A stretch of 64,000 nucleotides of DNA from Acidimicrobiia bacterium (GCA_016871175.1 VFZL01000004.1:62001-126000); one strand, 5' to 3'; positions 52,789 to 62,874 are shown, counted from the stretch's first letter. Notes: generated by a model from the sequence alone, not told the origin. Numbers and translations are program-made.

Positions 52789-54167
52789 ATGTCAAGAGCC
52801 GCCGTCGCCGCTGCACCTTCGTTGCCCCCTCCGATCGCGTCGGAGCCGGTCGCTCAGGTCGAATCGGCCTCCACCCCTCAGCAGGAGGAGTCTTCGTCCG
52901 ACGAAGGTCGCGCAGACCAGCTCCACGCCCTCGACCCTCTGCCCTTTACGTGCAAGGCCCGTCTGAGGTTCGGCCCGGTCGTGACCGTCATCGACATCTC
53001 GAATAGCGGCGCGCAGATCGAGACCACGAACTACCGTATCCAGCCTGGCTCGGCGGTGATGCTCGAAATCGCCGGCCCACAGGGCGAGCTGGCGATTCCG
53101 GCCACCGTCCTGCGCTGCCAATTGGCGAATCTGCTTCCGGAGCCGATCTATCGCGGGGCCTTGGCATTCAGGCGCGATTTCGACGTGCGTTCATTGGGCG
53201 TGCCAGCGGAGGCGGAGCCGGCGATGGAGCTGAATCCAGCGACGGAGCTGGGGTGCCTTCGCCGGGCCATTGAGCGCCTCGCCATTGGAGAGGGTGGGGG
53301 GCCCACGCCGGAACCGGTGATGACGGCACTTTTGGGCGCGCTGAATGCGGCGGACGCGACGCGCGAGACGCCGGCCGGTCGTGGAGCAGGTATTGAGCTC
53401 GAACGAGAGCTTGCGCTCCTCTTTCACGAGATCGCCAGCGCACTCGAGCGGACGCCCACACCCGCCTCATTGCAGACCGCAGTCCAGGAACATCTCTGCC
53501 GGGTCGTGCCGGGCCACGGAATCCACGTGTGGGAACTCGGTACTTCGGCAACGGCGTCAGGCGCTGAAGCGATCCTCATCTCGATTCCGCGCCTGTCTGC
53601 TGACGCACCGGCTGCCCGACTGAGCGTCGAGTTTCCGGACGGAGCCGAACCGCAAGGAGTGCACCTTCAGCTCTTGAAGGCTGCGGTTCAGCTCATCGCG
53701 TTGGCGCGCGAGCTCGGTCGCCTGACTGGGGCCGATCGACCGCTGCACGTCCGCGGACCCGAGCCGCTGCCTGACGGGTGGAGTCGCGTCGTGGTGTGCT
53801 TCGCGAACGGTCAAACTCGCAAAGGCTTTACGACCGAGTTCACCGCGAGCACGGGCCACCTGGAGTTGACGTCGAAGCCAACGTCTTCCACCAAGGCGGT
53901 GCTGATTCCATTCACCGAGCTCAAGACGATCCACTTCGTCAAGGATCCCGCGCGAGGAGGCAGCGGTGCCGGTGGAGGGGTGGGGGTTCTGCTCCCAAGG
54001 GGCGGAAGTTGCGTATCACCTTCGGCGATGGTGAGCACCTTGAGGGCACGACCGACAGCTACCGCCGCAGTGCGCCCGGATTCTTCGTGCAGCCGCTGGA
54101 TCCGCAGAGCGAAGACGAGCGCGTGTTCGTCATCGGGCCTGCCGCCAAACATGTGCTGTTCGGCTAG
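52789..54167 (+). pseudogene. PilZ-domain protein, frameshifted in a G-run
   Basis: From ATG 52789: a Pro/Ser-rich lead, a PilZ-like domain at ~40-140 (FTCKARLRFGPVVTVIDISN, GAQIETTNYRIQPGSAVMLE), helical middle part and a beta C-terminal domain. The first frame runs past GSGAGGGVGVLL into unrelated text to 54219; the natural end (KGRKLRITFGDGEHLEGTTD, APGFFVQPLDPQSEDERVFV and AAKHVLFG to the stop at 54167) is in another frame. The shift lies near GGTGGAGGGGTGGGGG (53971-53986), a slippage-prone G tract. PilZ domains bind cyclic di-GMP. Confidence 0.72.
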
Positions 54168-54277
54168 CGCGCGGCCCACCTTCGCGCTTGAGCGGGGCAA
54201 GCCAACCACCCACCGTTGAGCGCCAGGCTTCGCTGGACGGAGCCAGCGCCCAACGCCCGTCGTATACTCGTGTCGCG

Positions 54278-55732
54278 ATGCGGTTCGCGCCCGAGTACGT
54301 GACCCACGTTCTCAACGAAAACTTCGAGGACGCGAAGCGGTTGTTCGTCGGACCCCTCTTGGCGATCCACTATGCCCATCTCGCGATGCTCGCGGAGACC
54401 CGGATCATCGCGTCGGACACACCCCATCGCTTGCGCGTGGCGCTGGACGTCGTCTCACGCGAGAACGTGTGCGCGATTCGGTACGACGGAACGTATGAGG
54501 ATCTCTTCTTCTACATCGATCGGCTGATTGTCCGCGAAGCGGGAGAGGACGCCGCCGGACGCCTACACACCGCGCGCAGTCGGAACGACATCGCGATGAC
54601 GATGTATCGGATGCGACTGCGGGAGTTCGTGCTCGGCTTGATGGCGGCAAGCCTGGATCTGCGACGATCTGTGCTGGAGCTGGCGGAACGGCACCGCGAC
54701 ACGGTGTTCCTCGTGCACACGCACACGCAGCGCGCGCAACCGACGACCGTGGCCCACTACATGTTGGCCGTCGCCGAGCAACTGGAGCGCGATGCGACTC
54801 GACTCAAAGCCGCGTACGATGACACGAATCGATCGCCTCTCGGCTCGTGCGCCATCACCGGCACTGGCTTCCCGATCGACCGCGATCTCACGGCTGACCT
54901 GCTCGGCTTCGATGGACCGACCGGCAACACGTACGGCAGTATCGCCACCGTCGACTACTTGCTCGAGAGCGTCTCGGCGGCATCGGTGTTGCTCACCGGT
55001 CTGGGCCGCTTCACTCAGGATCTGCTGCTGTGGTCGACAGAGGAATTCGACTACCTTCGACTGGGCGATGGCTTCGTGCAGTCGAGCAGCATCATGCCGC
55101 AGAAACGAAACCCCGTGGCGCTCGAGCATGTGCGTTCGATCGGCAGCAAGGCGGTTGGGCAGGCCCACGCGGTCGTCCTGGCGGTCCACAATACCCCCTT
55201 TGGTGACATCGTCGACACCGAAGACGATCTGCAGCCGTTGGTGTTCACGATGTTTCGTGATGCGACGCGGGCGGTGAAGCTGCTGGCCGCCGCGCTGGCA
55301 ACCGCGACGTTCGACGCCACGGCGCTCGAGGCGAGGGCCGCAGAAGGCTGGGCCACGTTGACCGAGTTGGCCGACCGCCTTGTCCGCGACCACGATGTGC
55401 CGTTCACGACCGCCCACCGAATCGCGGCGCGCCTGATCGAGGTGCGCGGTCGAGAGTCGACCGCACCGCTCTCGTATCTCCTCGCGGAGGTGTCCGAGTC
55501 GCTCCTGGGTACGGCGCTGCGCTACAGCGAGGCCCCGCTCACCGAGGTCGTGAGCCCCCGTCATTTCGTCCAGGTACGACGGACGCTCGGCGGTCCGGCG
55601 CCCGAGGAAGTTGCTCGCGCGACAACCGGTGCGCGCGCAGCCCTCGATTCCGACCAGGCCTGGTGGCATGATCGTACCGGCCGCCTAACGCAAGCGCAGC
55701 AACGTCTGTCCGATCGATGTGCGCGGTTGTGA
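54278..55732 (+). CDS. Argininosuccinate lyase-like enzyme
   Basis: 484 residues from ATG 54278. Fumarase/aspartase superfamily: HTARSRNDIAMTMYRMRL (substrate-binding), HTHTQRAQPTTVAHYM (catalytic His region) and the signature loop SSSIMPQKRNP at ~268-278. The N-terminus (FAPEYVTHVLNENFEDAKRL) differs from the MxLWGGRF start of standard ArgH and resembles a divergent branch. No other arginine genes are nearby; the neighbour is a sodium-solute symporter, so it could act on another amino-acid conjugate. Confidence 0.85.
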   Translation: MRFAPEYVTHVLNENFEDAKRLFVGPLLAIHYAHLAMLAETRIIASDTPHRLRVALDVVSRENVCAIRYDGTYEDLFFYIDRLIVREAGEDAAGRLHTARSRNDIAMTMYRMRLREFVLGLMAASLDLRRSVLELAERHRDTVFLVHTHTQRAQPTTVAHYMLAVAEQLERDATRLKAAYDDTNRSPLGSCAITGTGFPIDRDLTADLLGFDGPTGNTYGSIATVDYLLESVSAASVLLTGLGRFTQDLLLWSTEEFDYLRLGDGFVQSSSIMPQKRNPVALEHVRSIGSKAVGQAHAVVLAVHNTPFGDIVDTEDDLQPLVFTMFRDATRAVKLLAAALATATFDATALEARAAEGWATLTELADRLVRDHDVPFTTAHRIAARLIEVRGRESTAPLSYLLAEVSESLLGTALRYSEAPLTEVVSPRHFVQVRRTLGGPAPEEVARATTGARAALDSDQAWWHDRTGRLTQAQQRLSDRCARL

Positions 55733-55803
55733 CCAACGACCGTGACCAACGACATTCGACCGACGACCTGGGACGAATGAACGACCAACGATCAACGACC
55801 AAT
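55731..55803 (+). repeat. Degenerate GACCAACGAC repeats
   Basis: GACCAACGAC occurs at 55731 and 55744, and variants GACCAACGAT at 55783 and ATCAACGACC at 55791. The tract begins within the stop codon of the lyase gene and runs into the first codons of a small membrane peptide. Confidence 0.7.
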
Positions 55804-55884
55804 CTTCGGGTATTCGTCCAGATCCTGCTGCTCGAGGCCGCGATCGTGCTGGGGCTCTGGTGGTTCGGTCGAGCGTACTCCTGA
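55777..55884 (+). CDS. 35-residue single-helix membrane peptide before the symporter
   Basis: ATG 55777 to TGA 55884. After a polar start (MNDQRSTTNLR) comes one hydrophobic helix, VFVQILLLEAAIVLGLWWFG, ending RAYS. It ends 10 bp before the ATG of the SSS symporter. Small one- or two-helix partners upstream of SSS symporters are known (for example DUF4212-type), so it may be an accessory subunit. The first codons lie in the repeat tract, which could equally mean a chance frame. Confidence 0.5.
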   Translation: MNDQRSTTNLRVFVQILLLEAAIVLGLWWFGRAYS

Positions 55885-55894
55885 TCGGGGACTG

Positions 55895-57544
55895 ATGCAC
55901 GCGCTGGACTGGGCGATCGTCGTTGCCTACCTCGCCTGGATGGTCTGGGATGGGCTCAAGCGCTCGAACCGCACCGACGAAGTCGAGGGCTACTTCTTGG
56001 CCGGACGATCGCTGCCGTGGTGGGCTGTCGGCCTGTCTGTGATGGCGACGCAACTCAGTGCCATCACCCTGGTGGGCACGACTGGTCAGGCGTACGCCAC
56101 CGGCTTCCGGTTCATTCAGTTCTACCTCGGCCTCCCGCTTGCGATGATCCTGCTGTCGGTGACCGTGGTTCCGTTCTTCCACCGTGCGGGCGTGTACACC
56201 GCGTACGAGTACCTGGAGCAGCGTTTCGACACGCGGACCCGAACGCTCGCGGCCTTGCTCTTCCTGCTCGGAAGGACGTTCTCGCTCGGCGTCGTGCTCG
56301 CGGCCCCATCCGTTGTCATCTCGGCCATCGTTGGGTGGAGCGTGCCCACGACCGTCCTTGTACTCGCGGTGCCGATGGTCGTGTACACGGCATTCGGCGG
56401 CGTGCAGGCCGTGGCGTGGACCGACGTCAAACAGATGTTCATCATCGTCGCCGGCGTCGTGGCCGCGGTCGTCGTGCTCGTCGCGAGCCTTCCCGAGCAG
56501 GTGGGTTTCGGTGATGCGCTCAGTCTGGCGGGAGCGACGGGGCGACTGCAGGCACTCGACTACCGCTTCAGCTTCAGTGAGACATACACGGTCTGGTCGG
56601 GGTTCATCGGCGGTTTGTTCCTGATGCTGGCGTACTTTGGGTGCGATCACAGCCAGGTGCAGCGCTACCTGACCGCGAAGTCAGTGGATGAAGCCGGGCA
56701 TTCGCTCCTGATGAGCGCGTACTACAAGATCCCATTGCAGCTCTTGATCTTGACCACAGGCGTGCTCGTGTTCGTGTTCTACCTGTTCCACGCGCCACCC
56801 ATGCTGTTCAATCGTGCGCACGAGGCGGCGGTGGCAGCCGGCCCCCGCGCCGAGGAGTACCGCGCACTCGAACGTGACTTCCAGGCGGCCATCGCGGAGC
56901 GCCGCGTGGCGGCGGAAGCCCGGAATCGAGCGGCCTTCCTCGATCGCGATCGTGAGGTCAACGCGATCCGCGCGAAGGCTGTTGACCTGGTCAGAGCCGT
57001 GAGTGGGGATGTGCAGTACACCGACGTCAACTACGTATTCCCGACGTTCATCACGACACAGATGCCGGTCGGCCTCGTCGGGCTCATGATTGCCGCGATG
57101 TTCGCGGCCGCCATGTCGACCGCCGCCGGTGAGCTCAGCTCGCTCGCCAGCGTGACGATCATCGACTTCTACCGTCGCCACCTCGTGAAGCAGGCGGCGG
57201 ACGCCCACTACCTCCGTGTGTCGAAGCTTGCGACGATCGGTTGGGGGCTCTTCGCCTGTGTGGTCGCCATGTCGGCTTCGAATCAGGGGTCGCTCATCGA
57301 GGTCGTGAACCGGTACGGTTCCTTCTTTTACGGATCGCTCCTTGGTGTCTTCATGCTGGCCATCTTGACCAAGCGCGCGACGGCCGCTGGCGCGTTTTAC
57401 GGCTTGATTGCCGGCATGGCGGTCGTGCTGGCTTTCGCGTTCGGCACCTCGGTCGCGTTCCTCTGGCACAACCTGATTGGTGCCGTCGTCGTCGTGGCCG
57501 TCGGCATGACGATCAGCCTGCTGCCGCCACGGACCGCGCAATAG
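55895..57544 (+). CDS. Sodium:solute symporter (SSS family)
   Basis: 549 residues, 13-14 helices. Family markers: EGYFLAGRSLPWWAVGLSVM, ATQLSAITLVGTTGQAYATG and the C-terminal AAAMSTAAGELSSLASVTII with the Na2-site Ser/Thr. An uncommon charged insertion of about 75 residues (REEYRALERDFQAAIAER-like region, near residues 315-365) sits between helices. Substrate unknown; the adjacent lyase-like enzyme hints at an amino-acid derivative. Confidence 0.93.
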   Translation: MHALDWAIVVAYLAWMVWDGLKRSNRTDEVEGYFLAGRSLPWWAVGLSVMATQLSAITLVGTTGQAYATGFRFIQFYLGLPLAMILLSVTVVPFFHRAGVYTAYEYLEQRFDTRTRTLAALLFLLGRTFSLGVVLAAPSVVISAIVGWSVPTTVLVLAVPMVVYTAFGGVQAVAWTDVKQMFIIVAGVVAAVVVLVASLPEQVGFGDALSLAGATGRLQALDYRFSFSETYTVWSGFIGGLFLMLAYFGCDHSQVQRYLTAKSVDEAGHSLLMSAYYKIPLQLLILTTGVLVFVFYLFHAPPMLFNRAHEAAVAAGPRAEEYRALERDFQAAIAERRVAAEARNRAAFLDRDREVNAIRAKAVDLVRAVSGDVQYTDVNYVFPTFITTQMPVGLVGLMIAAMFAAAMSTAAGELSSLASVTIIDFYRRHLVKQAADAHYLRVSKLATIGWGLFACVVAMSASNQGSLIEVVNRYGSFFYGSLLGVFMLAILTKRATAAGAFYGLIAGMAVVLAFAFGTSVAFLWHNLIGAVVVVAVGMTISLLPPRTAQ

Positions 57545-57547
57545 AGA

Positions 57548-57578
57548 AGGCCGGGCAGCAGGAGGCGTTGCCCGGCCT
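57548..57578 (+). terminator. Hairpin after the symporter gene
   Basis: AGGCCGGGCA (57548-57557) and TGCCCGGCCT (57569-57578) form a perfect 10-bp stem with an 11-nt loop, starting 4 bp after the stop. No U-tract follows, so it is a probable but not classical terminator; it also lies between convergent genes. Confidence 0.65.
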
Positions 57579-57624
57579 CACACGCGCGTCGCTGTCGCGG
57601 CGGCGCACGTCACGTGCGTGTTGG

Positions 57625-58550
57625 CTATTCCTGAATGCGGAACGGCACCACGAGCGATCCCACCGTCGGGTCGTTCGCAATCACCGCGACACCCATCGAC
57701 TGCGCGGCCTCGTTCTCAGGCTGCTGATAGCACGTGCCCGGTGCCGTCATGTCTTGACTGGGCGCCACCACCTCAATCGACTTCGCCACGAGCCCCACGG
57801 TGTACCCGGGATCGACCAGGCGCGTGTACGCGAGCTGAGACCCGTGCACCTGGGCGAAGAAGACCAGGCCCGCGCCGTTCTGATTGTTCAAATATCGCGG
57901 ACCGCTGCAGTCCAGCGATGTGTGGAGGAACTGCACCGAGGGAACCGGGATGCCGGCCGCCGTGGCCTGAAAGTACACCCGATCCGGACCGACCTGCCGC
58001 ATCACGCCACCGTTGTAGCCATCGAGCAGCGTGCCCACCGGGACGCCGTTGGCGTCGACCAGCGTCAGGCCGTGTCCGGCGGCACCAGCCGGTCCTTGCG
58101 GCCCTTGCGGACCCTGGGGGCCTTGTGGTCCCTGCGGTCCCGCCGCGCCATCAGCCCCGCGCGGCCCTTCCGGACCCTGCTGCCGTTGGGGGCCCTGCGG
58201 TCCCGCAGCTCCCCGGAGACCCATTGGACCCGCCGGTCCAACTTGACCCTGGGGTCCCGCTGGCCCCGCCGGCCCCTGCGGTCCCGCCGGACCTGCTGGC
58301 CCCGCGGGTCCTGCCGGACCCAGGGTTTCTCGAGACCCCTGCTGGCCGAAGATTGTGTTGAGCGGAGCTGCGATCGAGTTTGGTCCGCACGGCCCGGCTA
58401 CCAGGCGCGGTACCTTACCAGGCGTCAGGCAACGTTGATCGCGGACGACTCCTTGTCCCGTCCTTTTCGGCCATCCCCGGCCTCGGCCAGAGGCGAGGAG
58501 AGGGCAAATACGACAGTGAAAGCCACGAAGGCGCAACTCGTGTGTCTCAT
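57625..58550 (-). pseudogene. Secreted collagen-like protein, frameshifted near the signal peptide
   Basis: ATG 58550 opens a signal peptide (CAFVAFTVVFALSSPLAEAG) and the start of the mature part (DKESSAIN), but the frame then stops at a TGA. One base later in frame the protein continues CLTPGKVPRLVAGPCGPNSI, then 27 Gly-X-Y triplets (58078-58325 approx.) with a single interruption RQQ, and a ~130-residue globular C-terminal domain ending VVPFRIQE. The shift is near 58428-58432. Gly-X-Y triplets with GPQ/GPA form a triple helix in bacterial collagen-like surface proteins. Without the shift it would be an intact ~300-residue exported protein. Confidence 0.75.
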
Positions 58551-58791
58551 GCCTTTCCCTCTTGCAAGAGCGGGGCACCAGCGCCGAAACGTGCTGTTCC
58601 ACTGGAATTCGCGCGAAAGTGGCAACGCTTGACGTGCAAGCGTGTTCGATTTGCGAGCAGGGAGGCGGACACATGCCGATTTCTCTAGGAAATCGCGTGT
58701 CCGAAACGGAACACCGGGTGCAGAGGCGTGAATCCTTCTCACCTGGGCGTGTTCGCCGCCGCCGGCGCCGAACGCCGCGCTCACCAGACCG

Positions 58792-61219
58792 ATGACGTCG
58801 CCAGGACGTGAGAGAGGTCGACGCTTCTCTCTGCGTTCCTTGAGCGGAAACCTGTGGGTCCCGACGTCTGCCTCGACCACCCGCGACCTGCTGCGAACCG
58901 AGGGGAGCGTCGTCGGCATGCCGGGTTCGACGGCGTACAGTCAATGGGTGACGCTCTCGCCGGGGACGTACAAGAAGTACATCATGTCAGGCAACACGGG
59001 CGCCAATGTGCTGAACCTGCCGCTCGTGCGTCAAGGTGCGATGCCGGTCGACCTGATCCGCCGGGCACCGCAGGACGAGGACACCCTCAACCGCAACGTG
59101 TACGCGCAGCGTTTCTACACGCAAGCAAGCCTTCGGATCCTGCTGTCCGATCGCATCGCGGACTACTCGACGCTTCCTGACATCACGGCGGACACGCCCG
59201 TGTTGCTCGAGGGTACGCCGACCGGCTACGGTCCGGTGGACGCCACACATCCGCCCATTGCGCGCGTGTTCGGTCCTAACGCAAACGTCACCGTGACCAG
59301 CTCCACCTATGCAGCACCGTTCGCCTAGCTCCTCGTATCGGCCATCCCCGCGGTGTACCAGCTCCAACCGCTGTCCGTCACGGTCGGCGGCGTCACGCGT
59401 ACCATCTCGTGTCAGGGCGAGGTTGGGCCGCAAGCGACAGGCATCGCGAACTGGAATGCCAATTCGTTCGCCGGATGTACAGTCACCGCTCCACCCTTGT
59501 TTGTCGGCCCCCTGGTCGCGAATTCGCTCAATGGTGCAACCCTGACCTCCACGACCGTCAACGGGGTGCCGGTCAGCACCACCATCACCACGAACACCGC
59601 CAACGCGATCAACGTCGTCAACAACGGGACCGCGCCGTTTTCACCTAACCTGTTGTGGCTTCCCAATAGGGCTGGCGTCGACGTGCCGGTCACGTGCGAG
59701 GGCTACGCAGACGCGACGATTGGAGCCCCCGCCAGCCGGCGATTCTTCAACTGCCGAGGAGTTACGGCGGCCGTCGCCGCCGGCACGTACAACGCGACCA
59801 AGGCGTTGGCCGACACGGACACCTCGACGATCGGCGGCTACATCAAGATCGAACGGCGCAACATCGTTCCCGCCGGATCGCCCGCCACATGGACCGATGT
59901 GACGATGGAGATCCTGAACCTGGGCATCGGCGCGGGGAACTCCGGCGGTGCCGCGTGTGGCGTTCCGAACCCGAACGCCGTCCTCAGGATTCAACGCCTA
60001 CGCGACAACGGCGGCGGGTCCTGTACCTATTTCCAGAGCCTGAACCCTTGGGACCGGCGGCCGCAGGGGCTGTATGACCCTCGAGAAGGGACGGTGCGTG
60101 ACGCGACCACCACGGATCCGATGGGCTACGCAGGGGTGATGCTGTACATCGCCCTTGACGTGAACAACCTCAGGCGCTGGCTTGATGGGACGATCGGTAC
60201 CACCGGAACGCAGACGGCTCAGGCCGCAAGCGGCAACGGCTTCATCGTGTACTTCTCCGATCGTCGCGGCAATCACAACGCGGCTGGTGACGAGACTGGT
60301 GAGTGTGGTTTCGAGGATCACGTGAACTCCACGGTCACCAACGGCTTGCCCGACGGTGCTCTGCAACCGGGCGAAGACGTCAACTGGGATGCGCGGACGC
60401 CGACGGTGATCACACAAGAGACGTACGGGGGAACGCCCTCGACCATCGGTGCTCCGGCTGGTATGGCGACGGCCGGTGTGGCGCCGTTCGCGACGATTCC
60501 GAACAGCAACAACGCCGGCGCCGTCACACCAACGGCTGGGGCCATGCGCGTGAACAGGGTCATGCTATTCCGACGTGCATTGAAGCTCGTGAACGCCGGG
60601 TTGGTGAGCCTGCCCGCCACAGGCTTGACTGTCGCGGCCGAGAATCCTGTCTACGTGCACGGTAACTACAACGCGATTGTTCCGGGGACCGTCCCCACGA
60701 ATTCTGCGCAGTGGACCACGGCGTGGAACAGTCAGGCCAGCGCGCCGGCGTCCGTCGTCGGAGACGCGATCACGCTGCTCTCGAACAACTGGAGCGACGC
60801 GGTCGTTCGAAGTTCCGAACAGCAACGCATCGCGGCCGGCAACCACCACCACGTAGCGGTTCGCCGCCCTGGCGGGCAAGGGGCTGTCGTTCCCGCATTG
60901 CGGTGCCGCGTGCGGGAACCCAGGCGACCTGTTCGGCACCGACGGTGGAGCGGCCAACTTCCTGCGGATGCTCGAGAACTGGGGCGGCCAGCAGACCGCT
61001 TACCGTGGATCGCTGATCTCGCTCCACGTCAACAGGCAGGCGACCGGCACCTACAAGTTCGGTTCAGGCGGCGGCTTCAACAACGTATACAACGCAGGCG
61101 CGCGCGCGTTCTCGTTCGACATCAACTTCCTGACGCCGTCGCTGCTGCCGCCAGGGACACCCATGTTCCGTGACGTGAACACGCTGCAGTTCCGTCAGAT
61201 CCTCCGGCCGAACCAGTAG
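58792..61219 (+). pseudogene. Large exported surface or pilus-cluster protein, multiply broken
   Basis: One gene with at least three lesions. Frame A runs from 58792 (NLWVPTSASTTRDLLRTEGS) to a TAG at 59326-59328, then continues in the same frame (AIPAVYQLQPLSVTVGGVTR and on) to DAITLLSNNWSDA near 60798. One base is missing there; the natural text continues in another frame as FEVPNSNASRPATTTT, a further TAG (~60866), then RFAALAGKGLSFPH, MLENWGGQQTAYRGSLISL and PGTPMFRDVNTLQFRQILRP to 61219. The N-terminus with any membrane anchor or signal is also absent. It recalls large hypothetical proteins of acidobacterial type IV pilus clusters, but I cannot name the family. Confidence 0.68.
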
Positions 61220-61343
61220 CGTTCTACAGACGACTCGAAGCCGTTGTGCGACCCGCGGGGGACCGTCGGGGCACAACGGCGGCGCGCCGGGCGCGCCCGC
61301 GACAGGCTCAGGATCACCCAGGTCGAAGGGCGACGGTACGGAG

Positions 61344-61360
61344 CGGGGGGCAGCCCCCCG
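61344..61360 (+). terminator. GC hairpin between convergent genes
   Basis: CGGGGGGC and GCCCCCCG (61344-61360) flank a single A and can fold as a G/C stem with a short loop. It lies in the 176-bp gap between the 3' ends of the broken surface protein and the M16 gene, so it may terminate one or both; no U-tract is seen. Confidence 0.45.
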
Positions 61361-61395
61361 TGGCGACGGAGCCCGGGTTCTGGGCTGAGCCCCGG

Positions 61396-62874
61396 TTAGT
61401 GAAAGACGCTGTCGATTGTCAGCGTCTTCGCCGGCCCCAGCTTCAGCGTGGCGATCCCCGCCTCGATCGTCTTCCCGTCTCCGACCACCACCACCGCCAG
61501 CTTGGAGGGATCGAGGTGCTTTTTGGCCACACGCTGGACGTCCGCGGCCGTCACAGCCTGAATCCGGCGGACATAACTGGAGAAGTAGTCATCAGGGAAT
61601 CTGTACGTGATCGCGTCCTCGAGGCGGCGGGAGATGTCGCCGGTGGTTTCGAATCCTCCTGGAAAGCGCAGCGCCACGTAATTCTTCGCGCGCGTCAGCT
61701 CGTCGGGCGGCACCGGTTGCAGGATCCCGTTGAGCTCGTTGAAGAACTCCCGCAGCGATTCCTTCGTCTTGTCGGTCTGCACCCCAGCCATCGCAGAGAA
61801 GGGCCCAGCCGTCAGGCGCATGTCGAATGACGAAGCGGCGCCGTACGTGTAGCCATGCTTCTCGCGCAGGTTCAAGTTCAGCCGCGAGCTGAACGCCCCA
61901 CCCAGGATCGTGTTCAGGACTTGCAGCGGAAAGAAGTCCGGAGTGGAACGCGGCACACCGATCCAACCGATGCGGATCTGCGACTGCGGTGCTCCGGGCT
62001 TGTCGACGAGGTATACCGTGCGGGTGGCATGTTGTGCCGCGTCGGGCAGCGTGGCGCGAGCTGGCGCACCGGCCGGTGCCTTCCAGGACCCGAAGCTCGC
62101 CTCGAGGAGCTTGAGGACGGCGTCCGGGGTCACGTCGCCGACGACGAGCAGTGTGGCATTGTCGGGACGAAACGCGCTCGCGTAGAACGACCGCAGATCG
62201 TCCACCGTGAAGGCGCGAATGGTTTCATTGGTGCCCATCGCGGCGGTGCCATACCGGTGTGTCGAACCGTACAGCAAGCGCGCGAACGTGAGGCCGGCGA
62301 TCGTTGACGGGTCGTCACGTGCCTGAATCAGGTTCGTCAGCCGCTGCTGGCGCTGTCGCTCGAGCTCCTCACGCGGGAAGGTGGGACGCATCGCGACGTC
62401 CGCCATGATCGGCAGCGCTTCGGCAAGTCGAGCCACCGGCACGTGCAGCCGAATCGCCGAAGAGTCAAAGCCGCTCGAGGCGCCCAGGTCCGCGCCGAGG
62501 AAGTCGACCGCATCCGCGATCTCGAGGGACGATCGCGTCCCCGCCCCTTCGGTCAGCATCGCCGTGGTCAGGCTCGCAATGCCGAACTTGCCTACCGGGT
62601 CGTCGGCGGTGCCGCTGAGCACCACGAGGTTCACCTGCGCGACCGGCACTTCGTGCAGCTCGACGATCCACACCGGAAGGCCGTTCGACAACTGCCGTTT
62701 CTGGATCGACGGGAGCGTCAAGGCCGGTGCAGAGCCGACTGCAGGCGGCTTCAATCGATCGGGTGCCTGGGCAGGCAGGGCGGCAGCCGCCGCCATCATG
62801 CACGTGAGGCACGCGAAGACGCCTGCTCGGGTCGATGAGGCCACGTGGCCGCCGTCCCTTCTACTGCTGGCCAT
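61396..62874 (-). CDS. M16 family peptidase-like protein, non-catalytic partner
   Basis: 492 residues from ATG 62874, with signal peptide (GVFACLTCMMAAAAALPAQA). Two M16 half-domains are recognisable; at the place of the HxxEH zinc site it has FGIASLTTAMLTEGAGTR, so it cannot bind zinc. The second half keeps the R/Y pair region (LNLNLREKHGYTYGAASSF). Typically such a protein dimerises with an HxxEH subunit encoded next to it, here the upstream gene (14-nt overlap). Exported peptide degradation is the likely role. Confidence 0.92.
   Translation of the reverse strand: MASSRRDGGHVASSTRAGVFACLTCMMAAAAALPAQAPDRLKPPAVGSAPALTLPSIQKRQLSNGLPVWIVELHEVPVAQVNLVVLSGTADDPVGKFGIASLTTAMLTEGAGTRSSLEIADAVDFLGADLGASSGFDSSAIRLHVPVARLAEALPIMADVAMRPTFPREELERQRQQRLTNLIQARDDPSTIAGLTFARLLYGSTHRYGTAAMGTNETIRAFTVDDLRSFYASAFRPDNATLLVVGDVTPDAVLKLLEASFGSWKAPAGAPARATLPDAAQHATRTVYLVDKPGAPQSQIRIGWIGVPRSTPDFFPLQVLNTILGGAFSSRLNLNLREKHGYTYGAASSFDMRLTAGPFSAMAGVQTDKTKESLREFFNELNGILQPVPPDELTRAKNYVALRFPGGFETTGDISRRLEDAITYRFPDDYFSSYVRRIQAVTAADVQRVAKKHLDPSKLAVVVVGDGKTIEAGIATLKLGPAKTLTIDSVFH

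Noticed and set aside
17735-60868. Genome-wide reassignment of TAG to a sense codon
   Set aside because: TAG ends many intact genes here (for example HepT at 3087, WD40 at 5268, the CbiN-like gene at 9625, the Crp-like gene at 10949 and the selenoprotein at 38217), so TAG is a normal stop.
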